The notes: generated by a model not told the origin, from the letters alone. A stretch of 64,000 nt of DNA from Curtobacterium sp. TC1 (GCF_019844075.1 NZ_CP081964.1:2976001-3040000); one strand, 5' to 3'. Counted from the first letter of the stretch, positions 52,224 through 60,707 are shown. A program made the numbers and translations.

Positions 52224-53150
52224 ATGAGCGGGGCGACCATCAGCGTGCAGGACTTCGTCATGCGGTTCGGGGACCGGAACGTGGTCGACGGACTGTCGTT
52301 CGACGTCGCCGCGGGTGAGACGTTCGGCCTGCTCGGCAGCAACGGCTCCGGCAAGACCACCACGATCCGCGCCCTGCTCGGCATCACCACCCCGACCGCC
52401 GGCACCCTGACCATCGACGGCCAGCCGTACCGGCCCGCCACCGGCGGCATCGGGTACCTGCCCGAGGAACGCGGGCTCTACCGGAAGGAATCCGTCATCG
52501 ACGTGATGTCCTACTTCGGACGGCTCCGCGGGCTGCGCGGCCCCGAGGCGACCGCCTGGAGCATGGACTACCTGGCCCGCGTGGGCCTGGCCGACCGCGC
52601 CAAGCTCCGTGTCGACAAGCTCTCCGGTGGGCAGCAGCAGAAGGTGCAGCTCGGCATCACGATCATGGACCGGCCGCGGCTGCTCATCCTCGACGAACCC
52701 ACGAAGGGCCTCGACCCCGTCAACCGACGACTGCTGCTCGACCTGGTCGACGAGCGCAAGGCCGACGGCGCGACCGTCATCCTCGTGACCCACCACATGG
52801 ACGAGGTCGAGCGACTCTGCGACCGGATCCTGCTGCTCAAGGACGGCACGGCCGCGGCCTACGGGTCCATCCCCGACGTGCAGGACGCCTTCGGCGGCGC
52901 CGTCGCCCGGGTCGGCCTCGATGGACCGGTCCCCCGCTCGCCGCTGTACAAGCTCGCGCGGCACGAGGGGCACGTCGCCTACCTCGTGCCGACGTCCGCC
53001 GCCGCGCCGGACGGTGCCGACATCCTCGCCGCGCTCGTGGCGGACGGCGTCCGCGTCACCGCGTTCGAGATGCGTCGGATCCCGCTCGACGAGATCTTCG
53101 TGCAGGTCTACGGCCACGACGCGCTCGCGGCCGCGGGGGCAGCAGCGTGA
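52224..53150 (+). CDS. ABC transporter ATP-binding protein (NatA-like)
   Basis: 308 residues. Walker A GSNGSGKT at 38-45, then YLPEERGLYRKESVIDVMSY, the signature LSGGQQQKVQLG, Walker B LLILDEPTKGLDP and a C-terminal DUF4162-like domain. LPEERGLY is characteristic of the NatA/EcsA group involved in sodium or drug export. Its stop overlaps the permease start (GTGA). Confidence 0.9.
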   Translation: MSGATISVQDFVMRFGDRNVVDGLSFDVAAGETFGLLGSNGSGKTTTIRALLGITTPTAGTLTIDGQPYRPATGGIGYLPEERGLYRKESVIDVMSYFGRLRGLRGPEATAWSMDYLARVGLADRAKLRVDKLSGGQQQKVQLGITIMDRPRLLILDEPTKGLDPVNRRLLLDLVDERKADGATVILVTHHMDEVERLCDRILLLKDGTAAAYGSIPDVQDAFGGAVARVGLDGPVPRSPLYKLARHEGHVAYLVPTSAAAPDGADILAALVADGVRVTAFEMRRIPLDEIFVQVYGHDALAAAGAAA

Positions 53151-54370
53151 GCCGCCTCGGCACCGTCGTCCGGTTCGAGTTCGTCCGCGCGGTCAAGAAG
53201 CCCGCGTTCTGGATCGGCACGCTCGCGCTGCCGGTCGTCATCGTCATCGTGTCCCTGCTCGTCGGCATCGGACAGGCAGCCGGCACCGACTCGGTCGTCT
53301 CGGGCTCGTCGGCCACGAAGACCCCGTTCCGCTACGTCGACCACTCCGGGCTGGTGTCCGAGTCCGTGGCCGCGAAGTGGGGCGGATCGCCGTCCACCGA
53401 CGCCGGTGCCGACCGCGCCGCCGTGCGCTCCGGCGCCCTCGACGCGTTCATCGAGTTCCCCGCGTCGCCGTCGACCACCGCGATCCGGGTCGACGCCGCA
53501 GACCGCGGGCTGTTCGCGAACGGCGGCTACTCGTCGCTCGCCGAACGGGTGCTCGAGCAGAGTGTCGCCGCGACCGTCGACGACCCCGAGACGGTCGAGC
53601 TCCTGCGATCCCCGCCAGCCACCGACGTCACCACCTACGCCGAGGGGCGGGTCGCCCCGGGCTGGCTGTCGATCGTGCCGCCGTTCCTGTACGTCGCCGC
53701 CTTCTTCGGGCTCGTCATCCTGCTCGCCGCACGCATGGTGACCGTCGTGGTCGAGGAGAAGGAGAACCGCATCTCCGAGATGATCCTGACGGCCGTCACC
53801 GCCGGCGACCTGATCCGCGGCAAGGTGATCGCGATGCTGCTCGTCGGGTTCGTGCAGGTCGGGGTGTTCGTCGTCCCCGGGCTGGTGGGGATGCTCGCCG
53901 TCCTGCCGCTCGTCGCCTCGCAGCTGGGCGGCCTGACGATCGACCCGTGGCGGATGCTCGTCGGTGCCCTGCTGCTCGTCGGCGGCGTCCTGCTGGCGTC
54001 CGGGTTGTTCGTCGCCGTCGGTGCCGCGGTGCCGTCGATCAAGGACGCCTCGGCGCTGCAGTCGGCGGCGATCTTCGCCCTGATCATCCCGCTCTACGCG
54101 GCGTTCTTCGTGATGACCACCCCGTCGTCGCCCGTCGCCGCGTTCTTCACGTACTTCCCGACGTTCACGCCCGTCACCGCCATGGTCCGGAACGCCGTCG
54201 GCTCACTGAGCGTCACCGAGTCGGTGGTCTGCATCGTCGAGGTGTTCGTCGCCGCCGGGCTGCTGCTGTGGTTCGCCGAGTACCTGTTCCGGCATTCGGT
54301 CGCGCAGTACGGGTCGAAGGTGACGCTGCGGCAGATCGCGTCGTGGCGGCGGCGGTCGGCCGCCCGCTAG
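53147..54370 (+). CDS. ABC-2 permease (NatB-like)
   Basis: 407 residues. One N-terminal helix (WIGTLALPVVIVIVSLLVGI), a long extracytoplasmic domain of about 150 residues, then five helices with VEEKENRISEMILTAVTAGD, the conserved cytoplasmic segment of NatB/ABC-2 exporters. It forms the membrane part of the exporter with the preceding ATPase. Substrate unknown; sodium, drug or peptide are family options. Ends four bases into the convergent TetR gene. Confidence 0.88.
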   Translation: MSRLGTVVRFEFVRAVKKPAFWIGTLALPVVIVIVSLLVGIGQAAGTDSVVSGSSATKTPFRYVDHSGLVSESVAAKWGGSPSTDAGADRAAVRSGALDAFIEFPASPSTTAIRVDAADRGLFANGGYSSLAERVLEQSVAATVDDPETVELLRSPPATDVTTYAEGRVAPGWLSIVPPFLYVAAFFGLVILLAARMVTVVVEEKENRISEMILTAVTAGDLIRGKVIAMLLVGFVQVGVFVVPGLVGMLAVLPLVASQLGGLTIDPWRMLVGALLLVGGVLLASGLFVAVGAAVPSIKDASALQSAAIFALIIPLYAAFFVMTTPSSPVAAFFTYFPTFTPVTAMVRNAVGSLSVTESVVCIVEVFVAAGLLLWFAEYLFRHSVAQYGSKVTLRQIASWRRRSAAR

Positions 54371-55077
54371 GGACGACTCTGGGGTTCCCGCTCGGGTTCG
54401 CGTGCGGTCTGCTGTTGGTCGGCCGGTCGCTGGCGCTGTGACGTCTCGCGCTCGGGGACGTCGGCGTCGAGGTCCCACGACGGCAGCTCGTGCTGCTTCC
54501 AGCCCTGTCGGAGCGTCCGGACCGAGCGGTCGAACTCGACCATGACGTCGATGTGCGGCCGGACGAGCATCTGGATCTGCAGCCCCTCGTACACCGCGAG
54601 CAGCTGCGTCGCCGCCTGGTACGCCGGGATCGCCGATTCCTCGACGCCGCTGTCGAAGTCGCGTTGCAGACCGTTGCTGAGCTGCTCGACGTACTCGTCG
54701 AAGCGCTTGCGGAACAGCTCGGCGAACCCGGACTCCGAGCTCGCGACCGTGATCACGCCCGCCAGGACCCGGACGAGGCCCGGGTCGGCGACGTCCTCGG
54801 CCAGGGTCAACCGGACGTGGTCGATCGTGCACGCCGGCGGCGTCTTCCGACGAGTGCCCCGCAGCTGCGTCCAGCGGTCGTACGTCACCAGCAACAACGC
54901 TTCCCACGCGGGGAACAACCGCTCCACGGTCTCGAGCGGGATGCCCGCGACCTCGGCCACCACCGAGGCGTCGACCGCGTCGAAGGGGTGGAGCCGGTAG
55001 GCGCGGATCGCTCCGCGGACGGTGCGCTCGGCGAGGGACTGATCATCCTCGACGCGTTCGCCGTGCAGGGGTTCCAT
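54367..55077 (-). CDS. TetR family regulator
   Basis: About 236 residues from the ATG at 55077 (another ATG at 55107 would add ten). The HTH is in VDASVVAEVAGIPLETVERL followed by FPAWEALLLVTYDRWTQ; the C-terminal ligand domain is helical and ends in a Gln/Arg/Glu-rich disordered tail. It is convergent with the ABC exporter genes with a four-base stop overlap, so it may regulate them or the pnuC gene on the same strand. Ligand unknown. Confidence 0.78.
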   Translation of the reverse strand: MEPLHGERVEDDQSLAERTVRGAIRAYRLHPFDAVDASVVAEVAGIPLETVERLFPAWEALLLVTYDRWTQLRGTRRKTPPACTIDHVRLTLAEDVADPGLVRVLAGVITVASSESGFAELFRKRFDEYVEQLSNGLQRDFDSGVEESAIPAYQAATQLLAVYEGLQIQMLVRPHIDVMVEFDRSVRTLRQGWKQHELPSWDLDADVPERETSQRQRPADQQQTAREPEREPQSRP

Positions 55078-55180
55078 CGGACCATCCCATCGTGTGCGGT
55101 ACCCCATTGTCTCGTCCCAGACCGGGGGCCGTCACATCCGCGCCGGGTCGTCGTGGACCAGTTCGGTGTGGGCGGGCCGT

Positions 55181-55846
55181 TCAGCCGACCGTGACGGGGA
55201 CTGCCGGGGGCTTGACCCGCTGGTTCATCCACACGAAGAAGCCGGTCAGCGTGAAGACGCCGTAGAAGACGTACATGAGACCCGACGCGTAGTAGCCGGC
55301 CGAGAACAGGAGCGGGACGCCGACCAGGTCGACCGCGACCCAGATGAGCCAGAACTCCACCCAGCCCTTCGCCATGCCGTAGGTCGCGAGCAGCGAACCG
55401 ACGAAGATCCACGCGTCGCTCCACACCGGTTCGTACGACCCGAGGGCGCGGAACACCGGGGTGAGCAGCGCGGTCCCACCGACCATGCCGACGACCAGCA
55501 GGACCCGGGTCCGCCACGAGGCCCAGTGCGGTTCAATCACGGTGGCGGTGTCGTCGGGGCGGTGCGTCCAGCGGTACCAGCCGTAGATGCTCACGATGAT
55601 GAACATGACCTGGCGGCCGGCCTGGCCGAGCAGGTTGACAGGGTTCGGGGTGTCGAACAGGGCCCCCATGAAGACGGTGAACAGGAGCGCGTTGCCGACC
55701 AGCCCGACCGGCCACGCCCAGACCTTGCGGCGCATCCCGCCGAGCGCGCTGAGCAGCCCGAAGACGTTGCCGATCACCTCGCGCCAGAGCACCGTCTGGT
55801 CGCCGATGACGATCTGCGCGTCGAACAGCCAGCGCACGATGCCCAT
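55181..55846 (-). CDS. pnuC: Nicotinamide riboside transporter PnuC
   Basis: 221 residues from the ATG at 55846 behind GAGGAGGG. Seven hydrophobic helices; NVFGLLSALGGMRRKVWAWP, then NLLGQAGRQVMFIIVSIYGW with YRW, and WIFVGSLLATYGMAKGWVEF are PnuC/PnuT family blocks. It lets nicotinamide riboside (or a related vitamin) diffuse in for phosphorylation by a cytosolic kinase. Upstream lie two palindromes, so regulation is likely. Thiamine-type PnuT is the main alternative. Confidence 0.88.
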   Translation of the reverse strand: MGIVRWLFDAQIVIGDQTVLWREVIGNVFGLLSALGGMRRKVWAWPVGLVGNALLFTVFMGALFDTPNPVNLLGQAGRQVMFIIVSIYGWYRWTHRPDDTATVIEPHWASWRTRVLLVVGMVGGTALLTPVFRALGSYEPVWSDAWIFVGSLLATYGMAKGWVEFWLIWVAVDLVGVPLLFSAGYYASGLMYVFYGVFTLTGFFVWMNQRVKPPAVPVTVG

Positions 55847-55897
55847 GGGTCCCTCCTCGTTTCCGGTCGGTGCAACGGTCGGGGAACGCCCGACATT

Positions 55898-55941
55898 CCG
55901 ATCGCGATCGGGGTACAAACATGTCCTCCACAGGGAGGACA
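55898..55941 (-). promoter_or_regulatory. Two palindromes upstream of pnuC
   Basis: CCGATCGCGATCGG (55898-55911) is a perfect 14-bp palindrome, and TGTCCTCC-ACAG-GGAGGACA (55922-55941) an inverted repeat with perfect 8-bp arms. They lie 50-95 bases before the pnuC ATG and are candidate operators for an NAD- or vitamin-responsive regulator not encoded in the window. Confidence 0.5.
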
Positions 55942-55984
55942 AAAATCACCCCCGTTCTGGGTGCATGCAAAAGCATCTTGTGGC

Positions 55985-56013
55985 TTGTCCGCACTATGGG
56001 GGACGAGTAGCGT
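55985..56013 (+). promoter_or_regulatory. Possible promoter of the SipW locus
   Basis: TTGTCC (55985-55990), 17-base spacer, TAGCGT (56008-56013), leaving a leader of about 180 bases before the first gene. The leader between 56014 and 56202 holds no ORF that I can support. Confidence 0.35.
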
Positions 56014-56202
56014 CGTCACCAGAGCGAGTCCAGCCCGCCCGAGCAGCAGATCTGCGCTCCGGAGCCCGGCGACCACTCTCGGCACCGGTCAGCCGCGACC
56101 CCTCACCCGCGAGGTCGATGACACCGTCCCACCGGCACGACGACCCGAATCACGAGCCGGTGGTGCTCAGCGCGCCCCGAAGCGCAGAACGGACCACCCC
56201 CC

Positions 56203-56757
56203 ATGCACAAGATCGTCACCGGCACCATCGCCGGCGCAGCCGGTATCGCCCTCCTCCTCGGCGGTGCAGGCACGTTCGCCCTCTGGAACGCCAGCGCCTC
56301 GAGCGCCGCGTCCTCGGTGAGCTCCGGCACGCTGACCCTCAGCGCGAACAACGACGGCGCCTGGACGGACATCACCAACGGCCGCTCGACCGCGATCAAC
56401 CCCAGCACCGCCCTGATGGTGCCGGGCAACACGTTCCAGTTCACGCAGACGCTGAACATCGGCGCGACCGGCCAGGACCTCAAGGCGAACCTGACCTACG
56501 CCAGCCAGTCCATCACCGGCGACTCCGCACTCCTCGCCGCGACGCAGAAGACCCTCGCCGTGACGTCCTCGAGCGCCACCGTCGTGCAGTCCACGTCGAA
56601 CGCGAACACCTTCGTCGTCTCGCCGTCAGCGTCCACCTCGACCGTCAAGGTCGTCTTCACGATCACGCTGCCGTCCTCGGCGACGACCGGGCAGAACGGG
56701 TCGATCAACGTCGGCGCCCTGGCCTTCACCCTCACCCAGACCGCGATCGGTTCCTGA
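56203..56757 (+). CDS. Exported protein with alternate-type (SipW) signal peptide, 1
   Basis: 184 residues. MHKIVTGTIAGAAGIALLLG then GAGTFALWNASASSAAS: a membrane segment followed by the G-T-x-A-L-W motif that marks substrates of SipW-like signal peptidases (TasA, camelysin and actinobacterial relatives). The mature part is Ser/Thr/Ala-rich with almost no Cys or Met, beta-strand-like (VKVVFTITLPSSATTGQ), as expected for a surface fibre or coat protein. First of three such genes upstream of a SipW-type peptidase. Confidence 0.8.
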   Translation: MHKIVTGTIAGAAGIALLLGGAGTFALWNASASSAASSVSSGTLTLSANNDGAWTDITNGRSTAINPSTALMVPGNTFQFTQTLNIGATGQDLKANLTYASQSITGDSALLAATQKTLAVTSSSATVVQSTSNANTFVVSPSASTSTVKVVFTITLPSSATTGQNGSINVGALAFTLTQTAIGS

Positions 56758-56849
56758 TCCACCGATCGCACTGACGCGGGCCACGACCGGCCCCTGATCC
56801 GCCGGTCGCGGCCCGCTCCCGCACGTTCGACGAGCACCAGGGGACGCAC

Positions 56850-57446
56850 ATGACCAGGACGCCGAGGACGACGGGCCGCCACCGCGCGGCACGACGCCAC
56901 CGGTGGGTCCTGCCCGTCGCGCTCGCCCTGGTCGTCGCGGTCGCCACGGCGCTCCTCGGCGTCGGCGGGACCTACGCCCTCTGGAACGGCACCGCCAGCA
57001 CCGCTGCCACCACCGTCAAGTCCGCGACGGCGACGATCACCGTCGGCACCCTGTCGACGATGAACACGACCGTCCTCGGACCGGGGACCGGCGTCACCGG
57101 CTCCTTCGCCGTGAAGAACACCGGTTCGATCCCGCTGTCGATGCGCGTCGCCACGACGTCCACCAAGGTCGCCTCCGCGACGAACGCCTCGTCGGCAGCC
57201 GTGCTCGGCGAACTGACGCTCCGGTTGACCAACGTGTCATCAGCTGCGGCCTGCACCGCCGGGCTGTCCGGCGCGAGCGGCCGTCTCGCAGCCTTCGACA
57301 CCGGCAGCAGCTCGTTCACGCTGCAGCCCGGTGCGAGCTCCGTCGGCTGTGTCGAGCTGGTCCTCGACGCTGACGCGCCGCAGAGCGTCTCCGGCGCCGT
57401 CACCGACTTCACCCTCACCGTCACGGGAACACAGGTCTCCGCATGA
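56850..57446 (+). CDS. Exported protein with alternate-type (SipW) signal peptide, 2
   Basis: 198 residues. A basic N-terminus of about 18 residues (RRHR) precedes a helix VLPVALALVVAVATALLGVG and the motif GGTYALWNGTASTAATT. The mature domain (SFAVKNTGSIPLSMRVATTS) has a beta-sandwich style found in TasA/CalY proteins, with two Cys (in AACTAG and VGCVE) that may form a disulfide. The stop overlaps the next gene (ATGA). Confidence 0.78.
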   Translation: MTRTPRTTGRHRAARRHRWVLPVALALVVAVATALLGVGGTYALWNGTASTAATTVKSATATITVGTLSTMNTTVLGPGTGVTGSFAVKNTGSIPLSMRVATTSTKVASATNASSAAVLGELTLRLTNVSSAAACTAGLSGASGRLAAFDTGSSSFTLQPGASSVGCVELVLDADAPQSVSGAVTDFTLTVTGTQVSA

Positions 57447-58339
57447 ACCGCCGACTCCGACTCGTCGTCGCCGTGCTGCTCATCGCCGTGTTCGTCGGCG
57501 GCGGATCGAGCGCCGCCTGGGCACTGTGGAGCGCGTCCGGCACCACGGCCTCGAGCGTCACCATCGGCAAGCTCTCCGCCTCGATCGCCGGCACGAGCGC
57601 GCTGACCACCACCTTCTCGTCCACGGTGACGACGGTCACGAAGCCGATCACGCTCACCGACTCGGGCACGATCGCCGGCACCGCGACGACCACCGTGTCC
57701 GTCGTCTCCGGCAGCTCGACGGCGCTCGCCCAGGCCGTCACCGTCGTCGCGTGGCCCGTCGCCGCGACCGCGGCGTGCACGACGAACGCCGCGGTGGGCA
57801 GCGGATCGGTCACCGGCACCTGGGCGTCACTGCCGAGCATGACGTCCAAGCTCGCCGCCGGCGCTTCGGCCATCTGGTGCACCCGCAGCACGCTCAAGTC
57901 CTCGGCCCCGGCATCCGCCACGGCCACCGTGAACGTCAACCTCACCGTGGCGAGCGGCAGCTGGACCTCGGGCGTCGTGCAGGGTGGCTTCACCCTGACC
58001 ACCCCGGCGACGGCCGCGGACACCGGTCCCGCACTGGTCTGCACGGACCACGACGGCTGGTACGTCGAGGTGCGCTGGGACGCCGCGAACCGACCGAAGG
58101 ACACCTGGTACGGCGCCTTCGTCGGCACCACCGCGATCGGCCAGAAGGCGCAGGACTACTCGGCGTTCATCACCATCGCCCCGAACGACGTCCCGGCGAG
58201 CGCCGGCACCTCCGGGACGCTCACCGTGACCGTCAAGGTCCTCGACAGCGCCGGCAACCCGACCTCGACCGTCGCCGGCAGCGGCCCGGTCACGCTCTTC
58301 ACCCAGAACAACGGCGCGGCAATCCGGTGTGGCGCATGA
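57443..58339 (+). CDS. Exported protein with alternate-type (SipW) signal peptide, 3
   Basis: 298 residues. MNRRLRLVVAVLLIAVFVGG then SSAAWALWSASGTTASS repeats the substrate motif. The mature part is longer than in the other two: a first beta domain (about 40-185) and a second, with CTDHDGWYVEVRWDAANRPK near 205 and a late TVTVKVLDSAGNPTSTVAGS. Four to six Cys occur, in pairs. It overlaps both neighbours by four bases, so it is surely made with the peptidase. Confidence 0.78.
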   Translation: MNRRLRLVVAVLLIAVFVGGGSSAAWALWSASGTTASSVTIGKLSASIAGTSALTTTFSSTVTTVTKPITLTDSGTIAGTATTTVSVVSGSSTALAQAVTVVAWPVAATAACTTNAAVGSGSVTGTWASLPSMTSKLAAGASAIWCTRSTLKSSAPASATATVNVNLTVASGSWTSGVVQGGFTLTTPATAADTGPALVCTDHDGWYVEVRWDAANRPKDTWYGAFVGTTAIGQKAQDYSAFITIAPNDVPASAGTSGTLTVTVKVLDSAGNPTSTVAGSGPVTLFTQNNGAAIRCGA

Positions 58340-59004
58340 CCCGCGCGACCGCCCGTGCTGAGCGCTCCGGCGCGCGCGCCGTCGTGCACGCCGTCGTCCT
58401 CGGCGTGAGCACCGGACTGCTCCTGCTCGTCGCGGCCCTCGCCGTCGTGCTCATCGTGGTGCCCAAGGCCACCGGCTCGATGCCGCTGACGGTCTTGACC
58501 CAGTCGATGGAGCCGACGCTGCCCCCGGGCACCCTGCTCGTCGTCCGTCCCACCGCCGTCGACGACATCGAGGTAGGCGACGTCGTCACCTACCAGATCG
58601 TCTCCGGCCAGCCGGCCGTCATCAGCCACCGCGTGGTCTCGGTGTCCTCGGCGTCGAACGGCGAACGCACCTTCGTCCTCAAGGGCGACAACAACGCGGA
58701 GGCCGACCCGCACCCCGTCTCCGCCGCGCAGATCCGGGGCGTGGTCTGGTACAGCATCCCCGAGCTCGGTGTCGTCAACCAGCTCGTCAACGGGTCGCGG
58801 ACCTGGCTCATCCCGACCGTCGCCGGGGTCCTGCTGGCGTACGGCGGCGTGATGATCGCGATCGGCACCGTGACCGCTGCGCGCCGCCGACGGTCGACGG
58901 CCGGGCACGGGCGACGTGCGACGACCGGTCACGGGCGAAGTACGACGTCCGGTCACGGGCGCCGCAGCGCAGCGCACCGGGGCTCGGGGCAGGCCCCGGT
59001 CTAG
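58336..59004 (+). CDS. sipW: SipW-type signal peptidase I
   Basis: 222 residues. N-terminal helix (VVLGVSTGLLLLVAALAVVL) then the catalytic LTQSMEPTLPPG with Ser57, GDVVTYQ, and ISHRVV with His98 in place of the Lys of bacterial SipS-type enzymes: a Ser/His dyad of the ER/SipW class; KGDNNAEADPHPV follows. A second helix (WLIPTVAGVLLAYGGVMIAI) anchors the C-terminus, which ends in an Arg-rich tail with imperfect repeats (GHGRRATTGHGRSTTSGHGR). It should cleave the three proteins encoded upstream. Confidence 0.88.
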   Translation: MTRATARAERSGARAVVHAVVLGVSTGLLLLVAALAVVLIVVPKATGSMPLTVLTQSMEPTLPPGTLLVVRPTAVDDIEVGDVVTYQIVSGQPAVISHRVVSVSSASNGERTFVLKGDNNAEADPHPVSAAQIRGVVWYSIPELGVVNQLVNGSRTWLIPTVAGVLLAYGGVMIAIGTVTAARRRRSTAGHGRRATTGHGRSTTSGHGRRSAAHRGSGQAPV

Positions 59005-59009
59005 GCTCG

Positions 59010-59543
59010 GTGGACGTGACCGACGGAGCGCAACGAGCGCGCGAACTGCTCGACGATGCCGCACGTCGGCTCCGTGCCGCCGGGGTGCCGGACGAAGCGC
59101 TCGGCGAGTACGTGCAGCCGAAGGCGGTGCTCGGCATCCGCCGCGAAGCGACCATGCGGCCCCTCGGCCGTGTGTGGCGGGTCGGTGCGCTGCTCATCGG
59201 CTCGTCGCTCGAGTCCGGCGGTCGGGTCTGGGCCACCGGGGCGATCACCCGCGTGACCGACCCGGGCCGGGCGCAGTTCCAGTCGGTCTCCGCCGAGGTC
59301 CGACGGGCCTACCGCGCGGCTGCAGCGAAGGGGCACTTCGCGGCCGGCGACACCGTGAACCACGGCGCCACGGCGATCGCGTTGGACGGGACGCTCGTCG
59401 GCTCGACCGCGGTGCTCTTCGTCGAGGACGGCGTGCCGCTCGTCCGCTGGTCACCGGCCGCGGGTTCCGCCGTCCCGCTCGCCGACTACCTGGCCGATCG
59501 CGTCGGGTTGCTCGTCGAACCGCCCCGAGGTGCGACCGACTGA
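59010..59543 (+). CDS. Conserved-looking cytosolic protein of unknown function
   Basis: 177 residues from a GTG at 59010 (a GTG at 59016 is an alternative). It starts with a helix-rich segment ARELLDDAARRLRAAGVPDE followed by an alpha/beta domain: RVWRVGALLIGSSLESGGRV, SVSAEVRRAYRAAAAKGHFA and GDTVNHGATAIALDGTLVGS. No signal peptide or membrane segment. I recall related actinobacterial proteins being called glutaminase without evidence, so I make no functional claim. Confidence 0.65.
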   Translation: MDVTDGAQRARELLDDAARRLRAAGVPDEALGEYVQPKAVLGIRREATMRPLGRVWRVGALLIGSSLESGGRVWATGAITRVTDPGRAQFQSVSAEVRRAYRAAAAKGHFAAGDTVNHGATAIALDGTLVGSTAVLFVEDGVPLVRWSPAAGSAVPLADYLADRVGLLVEPPRGATD

Positions 59544-59560
59544 CCCGCTATCGTGACGGC

Positions 59561-59701
59561 ATGGACGGACAGCAGCCGCGCGAACGCCGCAACCCCTGGT
59601 GGGCGGTGCTGCTCGTCTTCATGTTCGGGGGCGTGCTGTCGCTGGTCGCCGGCCGGATGCTGCCCTGGCAGGACCAGGATCGCCAGGACCCCGACTACTG
59701 A
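59561..59701 (+). CDS. Single-TM mini-protein
   Basis: 46 residues: MDGQQPRERRNPWW, a helix AVLLVFMFGGVLSLVAGRML, then PWQDQDRQDPDY. All codons follow the local G/C-ending pattern, and the ATG is 17 bases after the previous stop. A typical small membrane protein, probably co-transcribed with the gene before it. Function unknown. Confidence 0.55.
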   Translation: MDGQQPRERRNPWWAVLLVFMFGGVLSLVAGRMLPWQDQDRQDPDY

Positions 59702-59734
59702 CCGGCCCCCGGACGGGAGGACGCGTGCAGTGAG

Positions 59735-59885
59735 TACTGCAGCGTCGCCTCGGGCGAGATCCACGGCGACACGGTCATGTTCCAGCACGCCTCGCCGCGC
59801 GTCATCACGGCGACGCCGCGCTGCTCGCCGCCCTGCTCGGCTTCGCCGTCCGCACCATGTCCGCCGGAGCCGCCAGCGGTCCTGA
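59735..59885 (+). pseudogene. Possible gene relic
   Basis: Two short stretches with strict G/C-ending codons lie in two frames: YCSVASGEIHGDTVMFQHAS from 59735, then after a shift near 59812 DAALLAALLGFAVRTMSAGA to a TGA at 59885. There is no start and no intact ORF. It looks like the frameshifted tail of a lost gene; family not recognised. Confidence 0.3.
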
Positions 59886-59894
59886 CGCGACCAC

Positions 59895-59947
59895 ACGACG
59901 GACTGGAGGCCCTGCTCACGTGGTGAGCACGGCCTCCAGTCCGTCGT
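59895..59947. terminator. Terminator hairpin
   Basis: 25-base arms with one mismatch: the left arm starts ACGACGGACTGGAGGCC, the right ends GGCCTCCAGTCCGTCGT, with a three-base loop. Follows the relic at 59735-59885; a variant (GACTGGAGGCC) of the recurring hairpin class. Confidence 0.82.
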
Positions 59948-60053
59948 CAGGTGCGCTTCCCCCGTCAACGGGCGGCGCACGGCGGGTCGCGTCCGCGACA
60001 CCACCGGGCTGATCGCCCGAGAGCCCTGCCGGACGCCGTCGTACGCTGTGCGG

Positions 60054-60707
60054 GTGGTGAACGTGATCATCCTCGTGATGGCCGAGTACATGGTCGACGA
60101 TTCGCCGCTGTGGTACCGCGGATCGCGGTCCAGAGAGCACTTCGGGGTTGCCGAGGCCACGGACCTCGGGCTGAGCGCGTCACTCCGGCACGACCTGCAG
60201 GCCTGGAACGACGTCTTCGAGCAGGTGAGGCAAGAGGTGTTCGACGATCGTGACGAGTCGAGCGCAGTCCCGTCGACCTCGGCGTCCCCCGAGGTGGTGG
60301 AAGCCCACCGAGTCGAGTCCTTCACCCTCGCAAGTCGCGTCCAGCTCGAACTCGGTGACGGCGTCCACGTCTGGTGCGGCGCAGGCAGTGGCATCGACAT
60401 GGTGACCGAGTCGGGGACGGCCGTCGTGCTGCCGAACGGACGACCGGGCACCGATGTCGAGTTCCTGCGTGACGGGAAACGCGACGTCAGATCGGCGCGT
60501 GCTGCGGGCGCACGTGAGGGAACAGCCAAAGCAATCGTCCACTGGCGTGCCCTCACCGAACGAGCCGGGACCCCGTTCGGCGACGCCGAGACCCGCGCCC
60601 TCGGACTCCGAACAGCCGGGCGCCTGCAGGGCGACGTCGGACCTCGCGCCCAGGTCGTCTTCTACGCTGGCGCGTCCGCGCCGTACCGGGTCGACGAATT
60701 CGACTGA
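60054..60707 (+). CDS. Protein of unknown function with a central acidic linker
   Basis: About 217 residues from a GTG at 60054 (60048 and 60057 also possible; no clear ribosome site). The N-terminal part, VVNVIILVMAEYMVDDSPLW then YRGSRSREHFGVAEATDLGL with LQAWNDVFEQVRQEV, has the style of small immunity- or toxin-associated proteins; after a polar linker (about 75-90) comes a second domain, VQLELGDGVHVWCGAGSGID and AVVLPNGRPGTDVEFLRDGK. No family recognised. Composition is slightly less GC-rich than the core genes. Confidence 0.5.
   Translation: MVNVIILVMAEYMVDDSPLWYRGSRSREHFGVAEATDLGLSASLRHDLQAWNDVFEQVRQEVFDDRDESSAVPSTSASPEVVEAHRVESFTLASRVQLELGDGVHVWCGAGSGIDMVTESGTAVVLPNGRPGTDVEFLRDGKRDVRSARAAGAREGTAKAIVHWRALTERAGTPFGDAETRALGLRTAGRLQGDVGPRAQVVFYAGASAPYRVDEFD

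Noticed and set aside
56014..56202. Leader of the SipW locus as a riboswitch
   Set aside because: No conserved riboswitch core could be recognised by eye; only a possible promoter is noted. A covariance-model search would decide.
59695..59919. 74-codon leftward frame after the mini-protein
   Set aside because: Low-complexity Gly/Ala start, no ribosome site, and overlaps a terminator hairpin.
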